Shown: one piece after another, positions 55,260 to 64,000 of the stretch | Numbering within the stretch: the stretch's first letter is position 1 | Layout of the letters: the number at the start of each line of letters is the position of its first letter | Assembly: GCA_023213315.1 (NCBI GenBank) | Contig: JAKCPI010005260.1 | Coordinates: forward strand, 1-64,000 | Reading direction: 5' to 3' | DNA length: 64,000 nt | DNA from: Euborellia annulipes | Lineage: Eukaryota > Arthropoda > Insecta > Dermaptera > Anisolabididae | Notes under the pieces: model-generated | Databases searched by the model: none | What the model was told of the DNA's origin: nothing | The model's input: only the letters and a program-made list of their open reading frames with translations | Program-made: the position numbers and the translations under genes

Positions 55260-55737
55260 ACATCACCTAGAAACACAGTAATTAATTAAATTTGATAACT
55301 CACCTCTCTCTCTTTTCAAAAAAAAAAAAAAAAAATTCATTGAATCGTAAAAATAGCGATAAGTTGTTCATATTGTGTGCTCAAATGCTTTTAAATATAT
55401 CTGATTACATTGGGGGAAAGTTTTTTTTTTGCTTTTTTCTTTCCCTCTCTCTCTCTGATCTTAAGTCTATCTCTTTACAATAAAATCAGAATATTATTAA
55501 AGCAAACAAACACTCTTTTTGATAACAATACATTGAAAGTATAATGGATTTAAAATCGATAAATGGTATTAATATGCAGCATATAATTTAATGATCTATT
55601 TATTTCAATTGATTGGAAGTCAATAAATTCTTTAGAATCATGTTATCTCTAGGAACCCCTGGCTCTTAGCAGGGGCAGGGCCGTTTCTAACCCTTTTGGC
55701 GTTACAAATGCAAAAATAAATTTGGCGTCTCCCTTCT
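55260..55737. other. AT-rich spacer
   Basis: Poly-A and CT runs; nothing supported. Confidence 0.45.
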
Positions 55738-55739
55738 CC

Positions 55740-56575
55740 TTACGTACTTTTTTAGTTTTTTTTTTCGTTTTTCTCAAAATTCGCTCCACCAAAATTTTTT
55801 AAAATTCAATACCCAATTATTATTTTTTTAGATGCTCTTTTGTGTAATTGTATATTCCCATTTTGCCATAAAAGTGTTTTAAAGTACACTTTACTCTTTC
55901 TTTTTACTTTCTATTACCTCTATATATATGTTAATATATAGAGAGAGAAAGTATTGGATTCATGTCAAAAATTCGATGTCGAAATTTTGATGGATATACG
56001 CCTTTGAGGTCAAAAAAAAATGGTTTGGAGGGGTTTGTTTTTGGGTGGGTTTTAATATTAAAAAAAAAAAAAGAAGAAAAAATACGTTTTGAGGACCCCT
56101 GAATTTAGGAGAAATGGTTGCCATGGTAACAAAATATAAATAGGGTATTTTCCCATATTTATAAATTTTACATGAGGTTAGCGTGCTAACCTCGTATACC
56201 AAACGTCGCGGGTTCGGACCCCAGGCAGTCCGATGATTTTATTTAAGCCAATTGGATACCAAATTGGTTAAATAAGAATGCCTGGACCCCCAATAAATAT
56301 AATTATTTATACAACGGTTATCTTAAAAGTCTTAAATGGCCTAAGTTGCCGAAAAGACTGTGTGAATGTGTGTGTGAGTGTGAGTGTGAATGAGAAAAAA
56401 GTGTGAGTGCTTAAAAAAATAAAAAAAATTTACATCTTGAAATTCGAATATACCGTACTGTCGGGAACTAAATATATGTCGACACAAAAAATCTGGTGTG
56501 GCAAGCACAGATTTCGATTACCGAAGGTAAGAGAAAGTTGTGTGCTGTGCGACAAGTTACACCAGATTTTTTAAG
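55740..56575 (-). repeat. Repeat R1, rearranged copy with a nested SINE
   Basis: 55740-55900 holds interior R1 blocks (CTCAAAATTCGCTCCACC, TTTTTAGATGCTCTTTTG), followed by a second start at 55901 (TTTTTACTTTCTATTACCTC), so two R1 pieces are joined. A foreign GGGTTTGTTTTTGGGTGGG patch sits at 56024. The palindrome end is at 56490-56575. SINE S1 lies at 56174-56424. Confidence 0.85.
56163..56435 (+). repeat. tRNA-derived SINE S1 nested in R1
   Basis: AAATTTTACAT (56163-56173) and AAAATTTACAT (56425-56435) flank the SINE. R1 copies elsewhere read AATTTTACATCTTGAATTC without interruption here. The head is replaced by GAGGTTAGCGTGCTAACCTC, a perfect 20-bp hairpin, before the intact B box GGTTCGGACCCC, body, tail domain and (TGTG)n/poly-A. 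Confidence 0.92.
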
Positions 56576-56577
56576 GT

Positions 56578-56700
56578 CTTTTTTGGCATCTAAGACAATT
56601 TAGACCCCATCTCTTTTTTTTTGCTTGGGTCGGGAAGCGAAACCGGGACTCTAAGCACAAGAAGCTATGTTTTCTCTCTGAGCCGTTGTTAGTCCCACCA
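56578..56700 (-). repeat. SINE S2-like copy
   Basis: The minus strand reads GCTTCTTGTGCTTAGAGTCC, then GGTTTCGCTTCCCGACCC (decayed B box), and later TCTTAGATGCCAAAAAAGAC, parallel to 44826-44990. Confidence 0.6.
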
Positions 56701-57787
56701 GATTTTTTTAACACTATTGTTTTATTCCATTCATTAATAAAAATTATTAATTAAATTTCTCTTTTTTAATTAGCTGTCGCTTTGGATTTGACAAATTTAT
56801 TAAACTAGTTTATCTGTTTTAAAAAAAATGATAATTTCTATTTAAATACTCTCATCCCCTCTTCTTCCGTACTTTGCTTCTAATAAAAGAGAAGAGGAGG
56901 ATAGCTTGAAATAAATCGCCCTATAATAGCATATGCCAACTTCTATGGCATGAATAGCGCTGAGTTACAATATAAATGATGTCCGTACCTTTAATAGGGT
57001 TACGATGTTTATTTTTAAGCCGCATTAATATATAGTCTCCGATACAATTTTCATTTCATTTACATTTGCATATTTAGATTAGTTACTTTTCTTTTTTATT
57101 TCTAAAAAAAAAAAAATGAAGGAAAAATTAATGCTAATTGTTGTATGAGGTTTCAAAAACAAATTTCTTAAAAAATAATCCTTTTCAATAAATTGATTCC
57201 GATATTTTCTTTGTCATGGCCTTAGAGATTTGCTATATTTGCATAGGCGTAGTCAAAAATTATTAAGAGAGGAATTTGGAGGCCTCTTTCCAATTCCCTT
57301 ACTAGATTCGGAAGTGGGAACGCTTGAAACTATTTGTTTAGGCCTATCAAAAATTTATTGAAAATTTTAAGATTTTTTTAAGTAAATTTATATCCTAAAA
57401 TCCCAAAGGAGCAAATTGAACCAACAATTCCGCTTCCCTTGGGTTGACGGCCTTGATTTGATTTTTTTTCTAAAAAATTTTTGTTAACTCTTTTTCTATT
57501 AGGAATAATTATTTGACAGTGTCTCACCCCCCCCTCCCCGGCGCATGCATGCCCTCGGGTATAAAATATAAATAAATAAAAAAAAATTCATTCTGTATGC
57601 TGATAAAAATGTATTCTAAGTTATCGTTCATTTTGTGCTCTATTGTTCCACGTTTCTTGGAATAGAGGTAATTTACTTCACGATCTATCAGCGAAAGGTT
57701 CGCGTTCTGTTCTGAACGATAAAATTATTTTATATTATAATGCGATACCAATTAATTTAAATAAAGGATAATGAGATGTTAAAATTA
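56701..57787. other. No gene recognised
   Basis: AT-rich, with GCATAGGCGTAGTCAAAAAT near 57240 (a possible GGCGTAG-type end) and a C-run near 57526. Confidence 0.4.
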
Positions 57788-57866
57788 TAGCCGGGGATTC
57801 GAGCAACAGCCACCAAGATCGTTGCAGGAGCGGAGAAACCTCGGGTGGGTGGCTCTAAGGAATCAG
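57788..57866 (-). repeat. SINE-like family F fragment
   Basis: The minus strand reads CTGCAACGATCTTGGTGGCT, then GTTGCTCGAATCCCCGGC. Confidence 0.65.
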
Positions 57867-58072
57867 CATGTAGAAAAATGAATATATAAGTAACTTATAT
57901 TATAATATCTAAAAGGCTTCAGCAGGCATAACGAAAAAATTTGTTTAAATTATTTTATTATATCCCCTTGTAGCTGACCAAAAAAAATTGCGATTTCTGG
58001 TCCAGCGGATAAATTTTGACTTGTTTTTGTATTAACTTATTTTATTAGTTCTTTTAATATAATCTAAAACCA

Positions 58073-58515
58073 TTGGCGTAGCCAGAAATTTTTGATGGGG
58101 GGGGTTCAAGAAAATTTTTTCAAACATTTGAAAAATTTAAGATTATTTTAGGGTATTTATTTATAAATCATTGTTTGTTTTGTTTTTTTTAGCTAGAGTA
58201 AATTATTATATTTTACTTTCTCTTATCCTGTATTATAAAGCTTAAATATCTAGTGATGAGAAGTGGCTGTAGACTTTGAATTGGGTATAGGAGACTTTGC
58301 AGCCAAGGAAATTAAATAAAAAACTTATTTAATTATTAATCGTCGACGTTTCTTGACGTGACTTGCGACCGAAACGTCGACGATTAATAATTAAATAAGT
58401 TTTTTATTTCATTTCCTTGGCTGCAAAGTCTCCTATACCCAATTAAATATCTAGTCATGGTTTGGGTCCCATGGGGGGGGGGGGGTTGAACCCCAAACCC
58501 CACCCCTGGCTACGC
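58073..58515. mobile_element. GGCGTAGCCAG-type TIR element with nested palindrome
   Basis: TTGGCGTAGCCAGAAATTTT followed by a G-run, and a C-rich right end CCCTGGCTACGCC, are inverted. A palindromic element with its own 13-bp duplication occupies 58242-58455. No ORF. Confidence 0.65.
58242..58455. mobile_element. Palindromic element with 13-bp target duplication
   Basis: TTAAATATCTAGT flanks it (58242-58254, 58443-58455). The arms GGGTATAGGAGACTTTGCAG...AATTATTAATCGTCGACG pair with the right half almost perfectly. GACCGAAACGTCGACG lies at 58367-58382. The loop is short (about 20 bases), and only the left arm has a ~30-bp unpaired tail. Confidence 0.87.
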
Positions 58516-58577
58516 CTATGCTTAACACAAATTTCAAGCGAAAAATAAAGATTTTTCAGCAATTAATTAAATTTTGT

Positions 58578-58614
58578 GCCGACGTTTCGGATACAAGTTA
58601 CATCCTTTTTCAAA
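58578..58614 (-). repeat. Solo GAAACGTCGG motif
   Basis: The minus strand reads TTGAAAAAGGATGTAAC...GTATCCGAAACGTCGG. Confidence 0.55.
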
Positions 58615-58619
58615 AATTG

Positions 58620-59760
58620 TCTACAATTTTTTTAATGTAATTAATATAATATTTTTTTTAACAAATTTGTGAAATGATGCAACCCGCATGTGAAACGATA
58701 GCCGAAAATATAATTTTTTTTTTTTTTAATTTTTCGGGCTGAAATATCTTCGGCATCCACAAATTTCAAAAATTCTATAATCCCGTGCAATCAAAATAAT
58801 GAATGTTTTACACCAGATTTTGCTCTCAATAGATCTAGAATATTACTTTAACTTTCTAAAAAAAAAATCTGAAGAATAAAATTCCAAGTGGCATGATTAG
58901 TTTCTTCTATATATATATAAAAAAAAAAGAAAATTATTCCAAACTCGTTAATTTTAATGAATTAAAGCTAATGAAATCTTTGTTCCATTCTATTCAACCT
59001 AAAACCCCAATGACGGGTCAAAGGAAAGGGATAGGGGTGGGGGCGGAGGCGGGGGGTTGAATGAAATGAGTAGAGGGGTAGATTTTATAGATTTATTTTT
59101 CGTAGCCTTTTCTTGAATACGTTACGTATCTTTTGATGAATCGGTTAAGCCGTACTACCCTATCCAAAATACAAAGTGATAAGCTACATTAAAATTAAGC
59201 TTTTTTAATGGCGGCTCATGGTCGATTTAACAGTATAATAGCCGCGATTGTGTCCTCTCTGAATAGCCTACATGTCGTTCAAGTATTGTCAGGTTAAGAG
59301 GGCTGTTGCACTTGTTGTGTGTGCCTTGTGTTGTGTATTGGTTGCTCAATGTGTGGGTGGGTCTGTGTATTTATATAGAAGCCGTCTCTCTATGTACGAG
59401 TATTATTTAGTGTATTTGTATTTGTACATTTATTCAATTTACATTTAATGGAATCTAGTTATATAATAATAATAACAATAAAAAGATAAATGACAAATAA
59501 AAGACAATATTATAAAGAATAATGAGGATTCACTTTTTTTTTTTTATTTATTTTTTTCAGCTTTCACAAATTTTATATTCATACTATAAAAGTAAAATTT
59601 CATATTAACGATAATAAGATCTGATCTACAATATTTAAATAATTTTAAATGATTAGATCATCTAATGAATTTTATTTATTAACTTCTTTTCGAGATTCGA
59701 GAAATTTTTTTTTTTATTATCCTATTTTAAATTGATTAGATAATTTTATTTTTTTCTTCA
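58620..59760. other. No gene recognised
   Basis: A GC-richer patch at 59180-59390 (GGCGGCTCATGGTCGATTTA, GTTGTGTGTGCCTTGTG) is repeat-free; otherwise AT-rich. Confidence 0.4.
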
Positions 59761-59761
59761 C

Positions 59762-59900
59762 TCAGGGGCTCACTTCTAGTGAGTACGTGGATGGCGACCA
59801 CGAGTTACCCGAGCTAAGGCTGACATTTCTTCCTTTCCTTTATGTCAGCCATATTTTCCCTTTTTCATATCAAGCGCCAGGCCGTGAGGGCGGCTTGCTT
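59762..59900 (+). repeat. SINE-like family G
   Basis: GTGAGTACGTGGATGGCGAC, CACGAGTTACCCGAGCTAAG and CAGGCCGTGAGGGCGGC. The ORF reading through here into R1 is a repeat artefact. Confidence 0.7.
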
Positions 59901-60078
59901 TCTCTTGGTCTCATTTCTTTATAAATTAATTTTGCCGACCCCACATAGGGATAAGGCCAAGATAGAAGAAGAGATAATTATATATTTTTCTATTTTTTTT
60001 TTCTTTATTTTTGGATATTTTTTTTTCTATTTATTTTCGACTTGTGGTTCAGGTAATTATTTAATTGAAGACAAAAGA

Positions 60079-60716
60079 GTAAAAATCTGGTGTGACTGGC
60101 GCACATCACACAACTTTCTCTTACCTTCGGTAATCGAAAGTTGTGTTCTGTGCTTGTCACACCAGATTTTTTGTGTCGACATGTTGCTATTTAGTTTCCG
60201 AAAGTACGGTACATTCGATTTTCAAGATGTAAAATTTATATGTGAAAATATTTATATTTTGTTACCATGGCAACCATATCTCCTATCTTTTCTATGGAGT
60301 ACAAGAGTAAAGTGGTCTTCAGAAGATTTCAATGGCAAAATGAGAATAGGCCTATACATTTTAAAGAGCGTTGGAGCGAATTTTGAGAAAATCGAAAAAA
60401 ACTGAAAAAGTGCATCAGTAAAGTACTAGTACTCGTTGGTCGATTTTGTTCAAAACCTTCGTGTCACGTGCCAGGGGGGTGTCTAACTTAAATATGAAAT
60501 TTCAACCTCCTAGCTCTTTTCGTTCTTGAGATATTTTGTTCACAGACACACAAACACTCACACAGACAGACAGACCATGTAGCGAAAACCACTTTTTTGG
60601 ATTCAGGGGACCTCAAAACTTGTATATCCATCAAAATCTCGACATCGAATTTTTGACATGAATCCAATACTTTCTCTCTCTATATATTAACTTATATAGA
60701 GGTAAGAGAAAGTAAA
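60079..60716 (+). repeat. Repeat R1, reference full-length copy
   Basis: The palindrome is at 60082-60172 (ATCTGGTGTGACTGGCGCAC...CTTGTCACACCAGATT), then GTGTCGACATGTTGC, TTACCATGGCAACC, TTTTAAAGAGCG, CATCAGTAAAGTACTAGTAC, CTCTTTTCGTTCTTGAGATA, CACACAGACAGACAGACCAT, and the terminal hairpin ending AGAGAAAGTAAAAA. ACTTTCTCTTACC at 60113-60125 recurs inverted at 60701-60713. There is no long ORF of its own. The ends, internal inverted motif and A/T-run target resemble nonautonomous Helentron-type elements, but I cannot confirm that. Confidence 0.93.
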
Positions 60717-60719
60717 AAT

Positions 60720-61125
60720 GAGGCATTCCATGTCAAATCATAAAAAATTAGACTCGGAAATTTTTCCTAAAATTATTTGAAATGCACAAGTTTTAAGAAT
60801 CCCTCATCTAACATTTTTGATATCTGAAAACTTGAATAAAATATTTTCGTTTGCTGACACTGCATTTTTGACTTTTATTATCAGTTAATGAAAAACGTGT
60901 TAAATTTTCAATTAATATCTGATCAATGACATTTTTATTCATTTTTTTTTTATTAATGAATAATTAATAATAACTGTTCTTTAATGCCATTGAACTTATA
61001 ATATAATCTATTGTATAATAATAAGTTTTCTAAAATTAATTAAAAGACTGCTGTGATTATATAGACCTCATTTCCTCCTACCAACTATTATTTTCTAATT
61101 TTCACTCTCTTTTATGAAAATTTAA
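60720..61125. other. AT-rich spacer
   Basis: Nothing supported. Confidence 0.45.
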
Positions 61126-61540
61126 TGCCTATAAAAGGTGAGTCATAATTTGTGCGCGCTGGAAAAAAAAAATTCCCCCGTCGCTATTTTTGATGTGGGT
61201 CAGCTACGCTATTCTATTGAGCTGCCCCCCATCCCTTGGAAACGAAGACAAAAGCCCAGCTCCATTCACACTTGATGTTTGTTGTAGTAGTTAACCTATT
61301 ATAATGATTATTTTCTTTTGCTAACAGAATGTCGTTGACTCCCGGGACATAATTAACACTTAGACTCATTGCTTTTCCAGCAAAAATCCCTCCTCAACGG
61401 GGCGTCCAGAATCCGCCCTTTTGCTCTCAATCCCAGCATCCAATTGGTTTTTCTGTAAGGGATGTTCCCTCAGTGCGTACCTCCTATCAAATTGATTGCA
61501 CCCTATTAAATGGGTATATAGCCCTGGTTTTCCTCATGAA
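61126..61540. promoter_or_regulatory. Unique segment with TATA-, CCAAT- and splice-like signals
   Basis: CCTATAAAAGGTGAGT at 61129, CCAATTGG near 61440 and GGGTATATAGCCC near 61513 lie in repeat-free, GC-richer DNA. TATTTTCTTTTGCTAACAG before about 61328 is an acceptor-like sequence with a CTAAC branch. The frame after it (NVVDSRDIINT, then TAG) is very short. Each signal alone is weak. Confidence 0.25.
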
Positions 61541-62439
61541 GGGCAATTTTTGTCCTTGTTTTTTTTTTCCTCTCCTCTCTCTCTCATGTTCACAAATGAC
61601 AGTAATTTGTTTGATTACTGTTCTGTCGTTAGCTGGCTGGGCTAGGATAGAAATTATATATTTTTCAAAAGACCCTTTAATTTTTTTTTTCAAGTGGGCC
61701 TTAATGGATTGGTTTCTTTATTACTGTTATTTAAATTTTGTGAAATTAATAATTTTATCACTAAAATTAAATAAATGATATGAGTATAGAGATTTTTTAA
61801 ATAATTTTTTCGAATTTTTATAAAAAATATTACTAACCTCGAGTTACCACAGCCGGAAAAGGCTTAAAAAAGTTATAGAAAGGTCAAAACTTCTTTCAGT
61901 TACTATTTGGTAGAATTATTAGTTTTATTATCAAAGACACCTGATGTCTCTTTTCCTTGTCTCGCTACGTCATTTTTACCCCTTCTGTACGCCTTTGACC
62001 CCCGGGCTTCAGGGCCATTGAAAGTTTCCCAAGTGTTGTAATATTTCCCTTTAAATTCATTAATTTTAATGTGAAAAAAACTAAAATTCTTAAGAAACAG
62101 ATTATTTCTAATTAAAATTTGTAAATATTTAGTTAAATTTTCTAACAAAAAAGGTTATTACTTTTCTTGAAAAAATATCAAAATATTTACTTAAAATTCC
62201 TAAAAACAGGTTTTATGTCGCTTCCCGATAACATGTCTATCTATCTAAGGCTGAACGCTCACCGAACCAGCAAAAACGTTTTCGAACAAAACGTTTTTGC
62301 CTAAAACTATATTTTCAATTGGAACCATTGGCAAATTGAAATGTAAATCTTTTATTAAATCTTGTTTATTTTTTGGAAATTTTGAAATAAAAAAAATTTT
62401 TTAATTTATTATAGGCTACATGTATTTATTTAAATTAAT
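61541..62439. other. No gene recognised
   Basis: Short inverted AAAACGTTTT pair near 62276-62300; otherwise AT-rich. Confidence 0.4.
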
Positions 62440-62862
62440 TTCAATTTTTATTGAGTGGTGAGGATATCCAGGCAGTCAAAAAACAATAAAGAAAATTATA
62501 TTTATCTTTATTTCATATGTTTGTCGACGTTTCGGCCGATATTCCGGCCTTCTTCAGGACAAATGCTGTTTGCCTCGAGCTCATAGAGGCTCTTGGCAAC
62601 TCCTGACAATGTGACTAATGAACCAGAGGTCATGACATCCGACGAATGTTCGCTCAAACACATTGTCAGGAGTTGCCAAGAGGCTCTATGAGCTCGAGGC
62701 AAACAGCATTTGTCCTGATGACGGCCGGAATATCGACCGAAACGTCGACAAACATATGAAATAAAGATAAATATAATTTTCTTTATTGTTTTTTGGCTAT
62801 CCTCACCACTCAATATATATTTAGCCACTCCTCCTGAAATTAATCATTATTCAATTTTTATT
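62440..62862. mobile_element. Palindromic element with 13-bp target duplication
   Basis: TTCAATTTTTATT flanks it (62440-62452, 62850-62862). The arms run GTGGTGAGGATA...GTTTGTCGACGTTTCGGCCG...CTTGGCAACTCCTGACAATG, about 190 bp each. The right core is CTGATGACGGCCGGAATATC-GACCGAAACGTCG (62715-62747). The tail AGCCACTCCTCCTGA before the right duplication resembles the tail at 5.4 kb. Confidence 0.88.
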
Positions 62863-62874
62863 TTTAATAATTTT

Positions 62875-63035
62875 TTTAAGTTATAAGATATGTCTTTATT
62901 AAGTTGGTAACTTCACAAAACTCCTAATATCTCAGATAGCTAATTATATGTGAAAAACTCATTTTTTAGCTCGAAAGTTAAGCGTGTTCTTGTTTACTAT
63001 AAAGATGTTTTACTAACAACCGGCCCTTAGTGTCT
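62875..63035. repeat. Element family E, right half (empty site for R1)
   Basis: AAGTTGGTAACTTCACAAAA, ATATCTCAGATAGCTAATTA, TATGTGAAAAACTCATTTTT, CGAAAGTTAAGCGTGTTCTT and an AACAACCGGCCC end. It aligns to 48.59-48.66 and 49.30-49.37 kb without the R1 insertion. Confidence 0.8.
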
Positions 63036-63039
63036 CACG

Positions 63040-63104
63040 AGTGCTAAAGAAAAAATACTTTCTCTCTATATATTTCACATATAGAGCAAGAGAAAGTAAA
63101 AACT
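63040..63104 (+). repeat. R1 terminal hairpin only
   Basis: ATACTTTCTCTCTATATATT and GAGCAAGAGAAAGTAAAAAC. Confidence 0.75.
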
Positions 63105-63179
63105 CAAGCTTGCTCATTCTCCAGGACACAAGTCGTACATACAAGAATTACTCATTTAACAGATATTTATCTTATAAAT

Positions 63180-63520
63180 CCTAGCTAGCCAAAGAATTTG
63201 TTTTCCTGTTGGGACTGACTGGGTGGGTAGATGGAGGAATATCCGATTTGAATCGATATGTTTACCAGGAGACGTCTCTGTTTACCTGTTTGGCGCCCAA
63301 CTAAATTAGGTATCGAGCTTAATTGATTTACAAAACCCTCCTTCAATAGCGGCACCTAATGAAAGTTAATGAACTTGGCTGGAACGGAATTTGTTAGATC
63401 CTATTGACACTTGGCTGCCTAAAGGCAATAGTCTATTACATACCGGCATAATTGTAGGGTCCTTTGACCACACGCAAAAGCGTTCCATCCAGCCATGCAA
63501 GAAAAATCAATGATCAATCA
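63180..63520. promoter_or_regulatory. Unique motif-dense segment, possible enhancer
   Basis: Repeat-free and near average GC. It has two TGTTTAC forkhead-type cores (63261, 63281), TTAATTGATTTAC, CTAATGAAAGTTAATGAAC, TTGGCTGCCTAAAGGC (NF-1-like half-sites), TCCTTTGACC (TCF or nuclear-receptor-like) and ATCAATGATCAATC. No open frame. This is the best enhancer-like stretch in the window, on motifs alone. Confidence 0.35.
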
Positions 63521-63699
63521 CTATTTAAAAAAAAAAAAATAATATCTCACTCATCATGCTTAACCGCAAATATATAAATAAACATCTCGTCTTAAATGGG
63601 TAATTATATTTCAGTCTTGACGAAAATTATTCGAAATAAAAAATAGTTAATTTAAATTAATATGAATGAGAAAGAGGGTCTTGAAATGAAAAGAAGGGG

Positions 63700-63860
63700 A
63701 CGGTCTCACAGCACTCAACTTTCTCTTACGTTCGGTAATCGAAAGTTGTGTTCTGTACTTGTCACCCAAGATTTTTGTGTCGATATATATCTAGTTCCTG
63801 CCAATATATAAGAAATATAAGAGGTAAAACAGAAAAATGATATTTGAACCATACAAACTC
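63700..63860 (+). repeat. Repeat R1, left part
   Basis: CTCACAGCACTCAACTTTCT, CTTACGTTCGGTAATCGAAA and TTTTTGTGTCGATATATATC, with a rearranged continuation. Confidence 0.75.
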
Positions 63861-63978
63861 TGAATTTTTTTCCGACTGATTATTTTGTATATTTCACTTA
63901 TAGAAGTCTAACATTTTTTTTTTCTTTTCCAGCGTTATTTAATTTTTTAGATGATTATATTAATGATGAGTGTTGACG

Positions 63979-64000
63979 CTTTTTACTTTCTCTTACCTAT
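63979..64000 (-). repeat. Start of another R1 copy at the window edge
   Basis: CTTTTTACTTTCTCTTACCT at the very end is the R1 terminus running out of the window. Confidence 0.65.

Noticed and set aside
59842..60405. 187-codon forward frame, the longest in the window
   Set aside because: It reads from a family G repeat straight through the R1 palindrome and body; other R1 copies do not keep the frame.

Overview
This is AT-rich nuclear DNA from an invertebrate animal. A 5S rRNA-like sequence, several tRNA-derived SINEs, the tail of a LINE reverse transcriptase, many short inverted-repeat DNA transposons and spliceosomal signals all point to a metazoan. The phylum cannot be fixed from this window; an arthropod is my weak preference, from the 5S sequence. 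There is no complete protein-coding gene. The window is best read as intergenic or long-intron DNA made largely of nested repeats, with a few candidate exons and several GC-richer, repeat-free islands that may be regulatory. Most open reading frames over 60 codons are chance AT-rich frames or run through repeats.

Repeats fall into families I could define by comparing copies inside the window. (1) Long palindromes and solo arms carrying a hammerhead-like core (CTGANGA, one extra base, a hairpin, then GAAACGT); five complete palindromes have 12-14 bp direct repeats at their ends (5.0, 51.4, 52.3, 58.2 and 62.4 kb). (2) 'R1', about 640 bp, with a ~95-bp palindrome ending in CACACCAGATT at one end, a short hairpin at the other, and an inverted 13-mer shared by both ends. 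(3) A tRNA-derived SINE (S1) and a second one (S2) that share a 3' domain. (4) Two further SINE-like families, F and G. (5) TIR elements, including a mariner-like MITE in three copies, another TA-flanked MITE, a TTAA-flanked MITE, a TAA-flanked MITE, hAT-like ends, and a GGACCGGTTGC-TIR family (E).

Layout: 0-3 kb holds a LINE tail and a mariner MITE inside a palindrome. 3-9 kb holds a SINE, R1, foldbacks and palindromes. 9.5-20 kb is mostly AT-rich, with MITEs, SINEs and a candidate coding exon at 16.9 kb. 20-26 kb holds tRNA-like palindromes, element E and the 5S sequence. 26-36 kb holds hAT-like elements, F and G copies, a candidate first exon or promoter at 27.1 kb, a microexon at 32.44 kb beside a GC-rich E-box cluster, and a 1.1-kb TIR element. 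36-49 kb holds MITEs, R1 with a nested mariner, homeodomain-type motifs at 41.2 kb, a 90-base poly-G run, and a triple-nested element at 48-49.4 kb. 49-64 kb holds (TA)n/(CT)n, palindromes, a Rel-site island at 55 kb, SINEs nested in other repeats, R1 copies and a motif-rich unique segment at 63.2-63.5 kb.

No gene function can be assigned. The most useful content is the insertion history: filled and empty sites for several families can be read directly from this one window.
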